Shown piece after piece: positions 1-5,763 of a stretch of 6,484 nucleotides of DNA. The notes beneath the pieces were generated by a model. It did not search any database. It saw nothing but the letters and a program-made list of their open reading frames with translations, and had not been told where the DNA came from. The translations under genes and the position numbers were made by a program. Each line of letters opens with the position of its first letter. The stretch's first letter is position 1. This DNA comes from Bacteriovoracaceae bacterium (GTDB taxonomy: Bacteria; Bdellovibrionota; Bacteriovoracia; Bacteriovoracales; Bacteriovoracaceae). The stretch is from contig JAGSHJ010000173.1 of assembly GCA_023954595.1 (NCBI GenBank), forward strand, positions 1-6,484, given 5' to 3'.

Positions 1-2
1 GA

Positions 3-1319
3 GTGCCCTTAACTGAAGAGCAGAAGTTGCCTTCGCTATCTTCTCTTTATAAAAACTACGCAGAGCTTGCTCAAATGTGCTATGACACTTTTGAAAAATC
101 CGAGTTTTTAAATCGAAGCAATCTTGCTCCTAAACCTAAGAAATCGGTAGAGGCCGCATTTACAGACTCATCTTCTCAAGAAGTCGTAAGATTTCATTCG
201 CCTCTGAATATCAAAGGTGAGACTGCAGCTGCAATAGTAACTATTAATGAAAAAATTGAGTCTTGCAGGCTGCACGCAGGCAAATACCATGAAGGACTTG
301 AAGCAAGACTGAATGGCAGACCGGTTGAAGAAGTTGCAAACCACCTTCTTAAATATGATGGATATCAGGGGATTGTGTGGAGTGCTCTTTTTTATCGAGC
401 TCTTGAGCAAGGAAATGAGATTGAAATCCCTGACAAGGCTCAAGCAATACGAATTATATTCTTTGAACTTGCAAGGGTCCTGGAGCACTTGGAATATCTA
501 GCGGGTGTGGCATACGAAGCACAAGCAATGACTTTTTATTTAAAGACCTTGAGGTGGGCATCACGAATTGAATCCCTTCAGAGACAGTATTCAGGGAATA
601 TGTATAACTTAGGGATTCTGACTTATGGTGGAATTCATAGGGATCCTCCTTCAAATTGGATTTCCACTTGCTTAAAGGAGTTGTCTTCAATCGCTTCTGA
701 AGTGAACATCCATGCAGATAAGATCTCTAAAAGCTCGTTCTGGAGACAGTTTGATGAAGTTGGAAAGATAAGTGCTACCCAATTAATTGAGTGGGGAATC
801 CAAGGGCCCGATCTAAGAGCATCAGGTATTAACTTTGATTTAAGAAAGAGAAAACCTTTCTATCTATATGAAGAGTTAGAATTTGCCACACCAGTTGGTT
901 TAAATGGTAATCTTTATGACCGATTCTTGCTCAGGTTCAAAGAAATCGACCAATCCATTGGAATTGTAACTCAAATTCTAGATAACCTGCCTACAAGTGA
1001 GCTGGTAGCTAGAGAAGTTTCTCACTTTAGTCAGTTTAATTCTCTAAGTGATGAACAGGAGCAGATTAACTACAGAGCTTCTATCAATGAAAGACCAAAT
1101 TATAATAATGAGAGCTATTACTGTTGTATGGAGGCCGCTTCCGGGGCAATTGAAATATTCTTTTCAGTTATAGATGGGAAAGTTCAAGATTTAAAACTTG
1201 GTTCAGACCACTTGAGTAAAGTGATGTGTTTGGAAGAGGTTGCAAAAGGCTGTGCTTACGAAAATCTAGGTCTTCTGTTAAAATCAATGTATATAAATCA
1301 AAAAGCACTTGAGAAATAA
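3..1319 (+). CDS. NuoD / group 4 hydrogenase large-subunit-like protein, degenerate active site (5' end possibly cut)
   Basis: This is a homologue of the 49-kDa complex I subunit (NuoD) and of energy-converting hydrogenase large subunits (HycE/HyfG/Ech). Residue numbers count from the GTG at position 3. The family core is clear: a Glu/His helix around 148-170 (AIRIIFFELARVLEHLEYLAG), YGGIHRDPPSNW at 208-219, GPDLRASGINFDLRKRKPF at 268-286 and PVGLNGNLYDRFLLRFKE at 297-314, all matching NuoD blocks. The N-terminal HPxxHG motif of NuoD, whose His lines the quinone site, aligns with LNIKGE near 68-73 and has no His. The N- and C-terminal CxxC pairs of NiFe hydrogenases are absent, so no NiFe centre is expected. 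About 65 unassigned residues precede the homologous part. The only start seen is a GTG two bases from the window edge with no visible ribosome site, so the true start may lie upstream. A ferredoxin follows after one base. The role as a peripheral-arm subunit of a complex-I-like complex is an inference. Confidence 0.8.
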   Translation: MPLTEEQKLPSLSSLYKNYAELAQMCYDTFEKSEFLNRSNLAPKPKKSVEAAFTDSSSQEVVRFHSPLNIKGETAAAIVTINEKIESCRLHAGKYHEGLEARLNGRPVEEVANHLLKYDGYQGIVWSALFYRALEQGNEIEIPDKAQAIRIIFFELARVLEHLEYLAGVAYEAQAMTFYLKTLRWASRIESLQRQYSGNMYNLGILTYGGIHRDPPSNWISTCLKELSSIASEVNIHADKISKSSFWRQFDEVGKISATQLIEWGIQGPDLRASGINFDLRKRKPFYLYEELEFATPVGLNGNLYDRFLLRFKEIDQSIGIVTQILDNLPTSELVAREVSHFSQFNSLSDEQEQINYRASINERPNYNNESYYCCMEAASGAIEIFFSVIDGKVQDLKLGSDHLSKVMCLEEVAKGCAYENLGLLLKSMYINQKALEK

Positions 1320-1320
1320 T

Positions 1321-1695
1321 ATGATAGCTTCTTTAAAATTTTATCAAGAACATGGAGTTTTTAAGGCATTAAAAATGTCTATTCTGTCTGCTGGACTGCA
1401 AACAGTGGCCGTATTCGGTCTTCGAGGTAAAAACAGCCAGCAGCTTCAACATACCAAAAAGCTGCCTAGGTTAAAGGTCAATGATAATGGCGTCAGCGAA
1501 TGTGTTTCTTGTAATCTCTGTGCTGAAATTTGTCCGACCAAAGCAATCTCGGTAGAAGTTGAATCTAAAATACAAATGCCCACTACACTTACTTCTGGAC
1601 CTGCACCGAAGTCATTTAAAATAAATGAGGGTTTGTGCCTGGAATGCTCCTTATGTGAAGAAGTCTGTCCTGTAGACGCGATATCAGTAGCTTAA
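1321..1695 (+). CDS. NuoI/HycF-like ferredoxin with two 4Fe-4S clusters
   Basis: A 124-residue electron-transfer subunit with two complete CxxCxxCxxxCP motifs, Cys61/64/67/71 and Cys106/109/112/116, each expected to hold one 4Fe-4S cluster. The N-terminal 50 residues include a hydrophobic, amphipathic-looking stretch (about 15-34), as in NuoI, where it sits against the membrane arm. The inter-cluster segment ending SFKINEGLC resembles the NuoI/HycF pattern of a basic-aromatic strand before the second motif. It is shorter than NuoI (about 160-180 residues). An in-frame TTG at 1309 would add four residues and overlap the preceding gene; the ATG one base after that gene's stop is preferred. The order large subunit then ferredoxin matches hycE-hycF and hyfG-hyfH, rather than the nuo order in which E-H separate D from I. 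It probably passes electrons within the same complex as its neighbour. Membership of the fold is certain; the complex is inferred. Confidence 0.87.
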   Translation: MIASLKFYQEHGVFKALKMSILSAGLQTVAVFGLRGKNSQQLQHTKKLPRLKVNDNGVSECVSCNLCAEICPTKAISVEVESKIQMPTTLTSGPAPKSFKINEGLCLECSLCEEVCPVDAISVA

Positions 1696-1730
1696 TCTTT
1701 TAAAACTCTAAGTAACCAAAAACAAAGGTA

Positions 1731-1757
1731 TTGGCTCAACAAGCTGTTGTAGTGCCA
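1731..1757 (+). promoter_or_regulatory. Imperfect inverted repeat upstream of the desaturase (candidate operator)
   Basis: Arms CAACA (1737-1741) and TGTTG (1745-1749) flank AGC, and an outer TGGC (1732-1735) pairs with GCCA (1754-1757). It lies about 40 bases before the desaturase start. There is no following T-run, so it does not look like a terminator of the ferredoxin operon. A repressor operator is possible, since bacterial desaturase genes are often controlled by TetR-type regulators (DesT in Pseudomonas). No known consensus is recognised here. No convincing -35/-10 pair is seen in the 1696-1795 gap; TAAGAT (1765-1770) is only a weak -10 candidate. Confidence 0.25.
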
Positions 1758-1781
1758 GGATGCATAAGATAGTATTGTCGC

Positions 1782-1787
1782 AGGAGA
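1782..1787 (+). promoter_or_regulatory. Ribosome binding site that fixes the desaturase start at 1796
   Basis: AGGAGA lies 8 bases before ATG 1796. The in-frame ATG at 1760 has only AGG directly against it, which is too close to act. The internal start is therefore preferred over the longer open frame. Confidence 0.75.
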
Positions 1788-1795
1788 CAAGCACT

Positions 1796-2881
1796 ATGAT
1801 TTTAAGCATTTTAAAAACTTCGACAATTCTGGCCTCTGCCTATTTCGGAGTAAATTATTTAATCGAAACTTTTATTGGAACACAGGGAATTGCAGGGCAA
1901 ATTTGGAGTGAAAACTCTATTTGGAAATTCGCACTTTATGCAATCGTCATGACCCACGTAACGATAACTTCAATGAGTATCTCATTTCACCGCTATCACA
2001 CGCATAAGGGAGTTGTCGTAAATAAATTTTTAGACTCTTTAATGCAGTTGAACCTTTGGCTAATTGGTGGGATGTCTAAGCTTGATTGGGTATCAGTTCA
2101 TGTCTATCATCACGCTCATTCAGACCAACCAAAAGATCCGCACAGTCCTGTTCAAAAAGGGTTGATGCATATTCTTTTCCTTGGCGTATTTGACTACACA
2201 AAGGCAAAAAACAGCGAGCCTGTTTTAAAAATTAGAAAAACACTTAAAAGAAATAAGTTAGAGCAATTTATTGCAGATCATACTCTTCTTGGATTGGTGT
2301 TCACAACCTTATTCAACTTGGTAATGTTTGGACCTTTCTATGGAAGTATTGCTTCTTTAATTAACTTCTCTATCTCTCCTGTATTTGCAGTGGGTGGAGT
2401 TAATGGATTTGCTCACTGGTTTGGATATAAAAATCACAATTACAAAGACAATAGCAGAAACCTTGGTTTTCTCTTGCCGTTGAACTTTTTAATTTGTGGC
2501 GAACTTGATCACAATAACCACCATGCTCATCCAAAGTCGTGTTCGTTTAGACATCGTTGGTTTGAATTTGATTGGGGATTCTTTTATATAAATTTATTTG
2601 AAAAACTTGGATTAGCGACTGTTAAAAATGCATATACACCAAAAACTCTTAAAAAAGAGTTGAGCGTTAAGCTTACAGCGTTAATGGAAAAAGATTATAG
2701 ATTCAGAAATAGGTTGGAAGAACTTGCAGAAGAGTTAAATACCAATGCAGATGAATTGTTTCAGATGATCAAGGATTACATTGAAGGCAAAAAAGTAGAA
2801 CTGTCCAATGATGTTAAGGCCTTGGTTAGCGAAGCAAAAAGAACTTTCTACGCCAACTATAAGTTGAATCTCTCTTACTAA
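1796..2881 (+). CDS. Acyl-CoA (delta-9 type) fatty acid desaturase, DesB/SCD-like
   Basis: A 361-residue integral membrane di-iron desaturase that should introduce a cis double bond into saturated acyl chains, using O2 and electrons from a reductase, to adjust membrane fluidity. The three histidine boxes of the stearoyl-CoA desaturase class are intact: HRYHTH at 65-70, HVYHH at 102-106 and HNNHH at 239-243, with the extra conserved NGFAHWFG at 203-210 and DPHSP at 114-118. Hydrophobic segments occur near 8-25, 44-62, 82-93, 163-180 and 194-206. The last 80 residues form a charged, helical tail (EKDYRFRNRLEELAEEL and onward) like that of Pseudomonas DesB-type desaturases; no cytochrome b5 domain is present. 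The ATG at 1796 is chosen for its strong AGGAGA; ATG 1760 would add 12 residues. The gene converges on aat and shares stop-codon bases with it. Substrate form (acyl-CoA or phospholipid) and exact regiospecificity cannot be read from the sequence. Confidence 0.92.
   Translation: MILSILKTSTILASAYFGVNYLIETFIGTQGIAGQIWSENSIWKFALYAIVMTHVTITSMSISFHRYHTHKGVVVNKFLDSLMQLNLWLIGGMSKLDWVSVHVYHHAHSDQPKDPHSPVQKGLMHILFLGVFDYTKAKNSEPVLKIRKTLKRNKLEQFIADHTLLGLVFTTLFNLVMFGPFYGSIASLINFSISPVFAVGGVNGFAHWFGYKNHNYKDNSRNLGFLLPLNFLICGELDHNNHHAHPKSCSFRHRWFEFDWGFFYINLFEKLGLATVKNAYTPKTLKKELSVKLTALMEKDYRFRNRLEELAEELNTNADELFQMIKDYIEGKKVELSNDVKALVSEAKRTFYANYKLNLSY
2641..2661 (-). terminator. Possible weak intrinsic terminator of the minus-strand operon, inside the desaturase gene
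   Basis: On the minus strand AACTCTT, a four-T loop and AAGAGTT form a perfect 7-bp stem that runs into five Ts. It lies about 220 bases beyond the aat stop, on the only side where an aat terminator could be. The stem has only two G-C pairs and the sequence also encodes KTLKKEL of the desaturase, so chance is quite possible. Confidence 0.25.
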
Positions 2882-3540
2882 GAACCAAAGATATCTTCTC
2901 TGGAGCGTTTGTTATCCAAGCGCTCCAACATCTGCATAAATTCTTCTCTCGGTATTTCCTCTCCACCCAAAGACTCAACAACCGGAGTAACCATTTGAGT
3001 GTCCAGAAACTCTAGGTTTGCTTTTTTTAGAGTATGAACTAAGTAGGCCAAACATGCCTTGGATGCATTTGTTGAAGTGTGAAACATCGATTCACCAGAG
3101 ATGATTTCACCAATGCAAACCCCATACAGGCCGCCAACCAATTTATTATCTTGATAGGCCTCAACACAATAGGCCTTCTTATTTTCAAACAATTCTTGAT
3201 AGCCACGAATAATATCGGGGTTAATCCATGTTCCTTCTTCGTGCTTTCTCTTTTGAGCCGCACAGTTATGAATCACCATTTTAAAATTTGTATTAAACTT
3301 CATTTCAAAAGGGGATTTATTTAAAAACTTTTTAAGAGATCGGGGAGTATGAAAGTTATTGAGCTTGATTATGCCTCTAGGATTTGGAGCAAACCAAGTA
3401 AGTGGGAAGTCTTTACTAATAGGCCATGGAAAAATCCCACGGGTATACGCCTCTTCAAGTGTTTCTACAGTAAGGCCTCCTCCTATTGCTAGAAGTCCAT
3501 CTTCATTCGCCAAATCTACTGCTGGAAACTCTACTGACAT
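2878..3540 (-). CDS. aat: Leucyl/phenylalanyl-tRNA--protein transferase
   Basis: A cytosolic enzyme that moves Leu or Phe from aminoacyl-tRNA to proteins with N-terminal Arg or Lys (in E. coli occasionally Met), creating N-degrons for ClpS/ClpAP. The 220-residue length is near the E. coli 234. Family blocks appear in order: DGLLAIGGGLTVETLEEAY (14-32), GIFPW (35-39), WFAPNPRG (49-56), GTWINPDIIRGY (103-114), LVGGLYGVCIGEIISGESMF (134-153), NASK (158-161) and a final SLGGEEIPREEF. Catalytic-site residues equivalent to E. coli Glu156, Asp186 and Gln188 are Glu150, Asp180 and Gln182. The usual His before SLG is replaced (VVESLGG). The start is the ATG preceded by a GGAGA 13 bases upstream, a rather long gap; it overlaps the end of the restored ureohydrolase frame by 10 bases, suggesting translational coupling. 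Third gene of the minus operon. Confidence 0.96.
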   Translation of the reverse strand: MSVEFPAVDLANEDGLLAIGGGLTVETLEEAYTRGIFPWPISKDFPLTWFAPNPRGIIKLNNFHTPRSLKKFLNKSPFEMKFNTNFKMVIHNCAAQKRKHEEGTWINPDIIRGYQELFENKKAYCVEAYQDNKLVGGLYGVCIGEIISGESMFHTSTNASKACLAYLVHTLKKANLEFLDTQMVTPVVESLGGEEIPREEFMQMLERLDNKRSREDIFGS

Positions 3541-4633
3541 TGTTTTTGAGTGATCTCCAGAAATTTGTTAACAATCACTTTTGCACTTTGCAAAGTTGTA
3601 TGTGGTTCGAGTGTTTTAGGGTCTTTCATGTAGCTTGAAACAAATGGAGCCACCTCAACGAGGTCTGCGCCTGTTACTTTAAATTCGTTACCTACAGCTT
3701 CTATTATAGCGACACCTTCATGTGGAGCAAGTCCGCCTTTTCAGGTGTGCCTGTACTTGATGCATAAGAGGCATCAAGAAAGTCTATATCAAAGCTTATG
3801 TACACTTCTTCAATTTTTCTTTTTCGAAGATAAGTTAGAGTCTCATCAATGATCTGGCCGATCCCCATCTCTTTAAAGTCTTGAGCCCAATACTGTTGTA
3901 TACCAAGTTTTTCTGTCCAAAACTCTTTAGGTTTACCAGAGGAGCGAATTCCGTATTGTAACAAGTCAGATGGTGTGTCTAATTGCTCAATCATATGATA
4001 GGCCCATGAAGCGAATGAGATATCAACACCGAGCCTTTGGTCCATCAGATCTGTATGAGCGTCAAAATGAATTATGGCAACTCGCTTATTCTGTTCGTTT
4101 TTGGCCTTTAGCCAAGACTTAACAAGAGGGTAGCTTACAGAGTGGTCTCCACCTAGACTGATTAATGCTCTTTCTGGGTATTCGCTATGAAAGCGATATG
4201 CAAAATCTTCTGCAATACTTAAAGCGCTGACTGGAAGATCTAATGAGCCATAAAGCTCTTTTTGGCATTTTTTGATTGTTTCTTTATTTAAGTATTTATC
4301 GTGAAGAAAGTGGGGAATAGTTTTAGTGTCACCAAGATCTACAATGCTTTTGGTATCAACATCTAAAACGTTTCGTATGAATAGAGGACCCCAGTTCGCA
4401 CCTCTTTGAATTCCTCCACCAATATCAGATGTAATTCCCAATAATGCAGGGGAGGAAGAAGAACTCAGTTTATTTAGGCTTTCCTTCCAAGCGTTCTTGA
4501 CCTGCTTTGGATCAACTGTGTTGTATAGTTTCTGATGGTATTCGTCTTTTAATTCTTTGGCCGTATGAACCGTATAAACACCATTGCCTGGAGTACAAAG
4601 ATAATGACCGGCCCTAGTTGTTAAGTTGGACAT
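3531..4633 (-). CDS. Ureohydrolase (agmatinase/arginase family), frame broken by one apparently missing base
   Basis: A manganese enzyme that hydrolyses a guanidino group to urea plus an amine. All main metal ligands are visible: GGDHS (His164), DAHTD (Asp191, His193, Asp195) and SFDIDFLD (Asp282, Asp284), followed by the family signature ending STGTPE at 293-298. After Lys299 the frame reads ADLLHMKVSL and stops at 3704. A -1 shift there gives GGLAPHEG, then GADLVEVAPF and 68 further residues to a TAG at 3531-3533, giving a normal-looking 367-residue protein. The block LLGITSDIGGGIQRGANWGPLF (64-85) is typical of a long-N-terminus agmatinase-like group. The His usually found in SHG(T) after DAHTD is replaced by SFASW. 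Agmatine, arginine or another guanidino compound is possible. It starts 8 bases after the dehydrogenase gene, with AGGA overlapping that gene's stop, and runs into aat. The indel may be a sequencing error, a true mutation or recoding. Confidence 0.88.
3734..3742 (-). other. Frameshift site in the ureohydrolase gene
   Basis: The minus strand reads GAA AAG GCG here. Inserting one G, giving GAA AAG GGC GGA, or slipping back one base after AAG restores the expected family sequence GTPEKGGL. The A-AAG run would let a lysine tRNA re-pair on AAA, so recoding is mechanically possible. A lost G from a GGG run is the simpler reading. Confidence 0.8.
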
Positions 4634-4639
4634 GGGTAT

Positions 4640-4643
4640 TCCT
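4640..4643 (-). promoter_or_regulatory. Ribosome binding site of the ureohydrolase, overlapping the dehydrogenase stop
   Basis: AGGA is 6 bases before the ureohydrolase ATG and shares bases with the TAG stop of the upstream dehydrogenase (TAGGA). This arrangement supports one transcript and coupled translation. Confidence 0.6.
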
Positions 4644-5625
4644 AAAGATAGTTAATTGAATTTTCCGTTAGAAGAATTTGCTCGTTTTTAGATTTAAATC
4701 CTTCTAGGTCGTCTTTGGAGTAGTGCTCCATAAACTCTTTAATCACATGTTTTTCAAACTGAACAATATCATGGTTTAACTTCCCATAGACTCCGGCAAT
4801 GTGGGAGGTCTTATTTATGTTCTTAAGCTCATGCAGGTAGCCAGGAACAAATGGTTCTTCCTTGAAAACATCCAAGTAAGCACTGCCTTTTTCATTCTTT
4901 TTGAGCCAGGCTATTAAATCTTGCTCATTGATTATTTCACCACGAGCGGCATTAACAATTAAAGATTCGTTATTTATCTTTTTAAGGAATTCTGCGTCAA
5001 TTAAAGCTCGACTTGATTTCGTTAGTGATGCTGCGACTATAATGATCGATTTTTCATCTAGAAGTTCATCGGTCAGCTCTCTGTGGAAGCTTTTATTTTT
5101 AAATGCGTCCTTAGTGTATGGATCATAAACATCTACTTCGGCACAAAGAGGGGAGAGACTTTGGTATATTAGTTTACCAATTTCACCAAAACCAATGATG
5201 AGTGCTTTTTGGTCTCTTAATAGCTTTCTGCTCCACTTTCTATCACTTGACCAGTGCGAGTGATTCTTTATTGGAGTGAAGTTGTGAAAAATGGAACTTA
5301 GAGTATACTCGGCCACCGCATTTGATCTAATGGGGTTGCCTATAATAATCGGGAAATTAACATTTTGGACAAAGTTTCTTGAAAAATTGTCGTATCCACT
5401 ATTTGGGTGGACCATCAGAACTGTTTTATCTAAAAGAGTTAGTGGCAGCTCACTAGGTTCGGTATGAGTATTACTAATCAGGACAAATGGTATGCTCTCA
5501 TTTATTTCAGTCAAACTCTTAATGTACTTTACGCCATTAATTGACTCTAATTGCTCTTTTTCCAATTGAAAAAAGTGGCTATCCTGGTAGCTAGAAGAAT
5601 TGGTGCGATATACTTGAATTTCCAT
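4642..5625 (-). CDS. D-isomer-specific 2-hydroxyacid dehydrogenase, substrate unknown
   Basis: A 327-residue NAD-dependent oxidoreductase of the family that includes D-3-phosphoglycerate, D-lactate and glyoxylate/hydroxypyruvate reductases. It interconverts a D-2-hydroxyacid and a 2-oxoacid in the cytosol. The nucleotide fold shows GFGEIG at 145-150, with Asp168 at the end of the second strand (VYDP), which favours NAD over NADP. The catalytic triad is Arg228 (NAARGEI), Glu257 (DVFKEEP) and His275 (SHIAG). The substrate-domain loop appears as VHPNSGYDN at 72-80, and the interdomain helix begins at AVAEYTLSSIF. There is no C-terminal ACT domain, so it is not a regulated long SerA. It is the first gene of the minus operon. 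No Shine-Dalgarno sequence is seen before its ATG, where the leader is almost only A and T. The pairing with a ureohydrolase suggests amino acid or amine catabolism, but this is inference. Confidence 0.9.
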   Translation of the reverse strand: MEIQVYRTNSSSYQDSHFFQLEKEQLESINGVKYIKSLTEINESIPFVLISNTHTEPSELPLTLLDKTVLMVHPNSGYDNFSRNFVQNVNFPIIIGNPIRSNAVAEYTLSSIFHNFTPIKNHSHWSSDRKWSRKLLRDQKALIIGFGEIGKLIYQSLSPLCAEVDVYDPYTKDAFKNKSFHRELTDELLDEKSIIIVAASLTKSSRALIDAEFLKKINNESLIVNAARGEIINEQDLIAWLKKNEKGSAYLDVFKEEPFVPGYLHELKNINKTSHIAGVYGKLNHDIVQFEKHVIKEFMEHYSKDDLEGFKSKNEQILLTENSINYL

Positions 5626-5667
5626 ATCAAAATTTTAAATGAAAAAGCGGCCTGAGACCAGTAGAAG

Positions 5668-5697
5668 ATTAGAAACCATTTTGGCTTGGTGAGTCAA
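5668..5697 (-). promoter_or_regulatory. Sigma-70-type promoter of the dehydrogenase-ureohydrolase-aat operon
   Basis: On the minus strand TTGACT (5697 down to 5692) and TCTAAT (5673 down to 5668) are separated by 18 bases; each matches the consensus at five of six positions. Transcription would begin near 5661, leaving a leader of about 36 bases before the ATG at 5625. Confidence 0.55.
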
Positions 5698-5714
5698 CGT
5701 CTATGGGTACTGGC

Positions 5715-5720
5715 TAAAAT
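5715..5720 (+). promoter_or_regulatory. Possible -10 element of the methionine aminopeptidase gene
   Basis: TAAAAT lies about 44 bases before the map start, giving a leader of about 37 bases. No good -35 is seen at 16-18 bases upstream. The place where one would fall overlaps the -35 of the divergent minus-strand promoter, so the two transcripts may compete. Confidence 0.35.
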
Positions 5721-5752
5721 ACGATTAAGAGTGTAGGATGGCCTTAAATTAC

Positions 5753-5757
5753 AGGAG
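5753..5757 (+). promoter_or_regulatory. Ribosome binding site of map
   Basis: AGGAG, 6 bases before the ATG at 5764. This is a strong match and fixes the start. Confidence 0.75.
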
Positions 5758-5763
5758 TTGCAG

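Noticed and set aside
168..488. Antisense open frame opposite the NuoD-like gene, and similar ones at 454-690, 3039-3263, 3079-3324, 3359-3553, 4901-5128 and 6037-6312
   Set aside because: They overlap strongly supported genes, have no recognisable domains and no ribosome sites; they are shadow frames.
3..1319. NiFe hydrogenase large subunit
   Set aside because: Neither the N-terminal nor the C-terminal CxxC metal-binding pair is present; adjacent Cys373-Cys374 and single cysteines do not replace them.
1760..1795. Longer desaturase start at ATG 1760
   Set aside because: No usable ribosome site precedes it, whereas AGGAGA lies 8 bases before ATG 1796, and homologous desaturases begin close to the first membrane helix.
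3009..3033. Desaturase terminator at ACTCTA/TAGAGT with a T7 run
   Set aside because: The T-run sits in the loop rather than after the stem, and the sequence is well inside aat, where it encodes normal Aat residues.
3541..3703. Non-coding gap between ureohydrolase and aat
   Set aside because: It is coding for the C-terminal part of the ureohydrolase in the -1 frame, including GADLVEVAPF.
3704..4633. Ureohydrolase as a naturally short 309-residue protein
   Set aside because: The final ten residues do not fit the family, while the shifted frame continues with well-conserved blocks for 68 residues to the aat junction.
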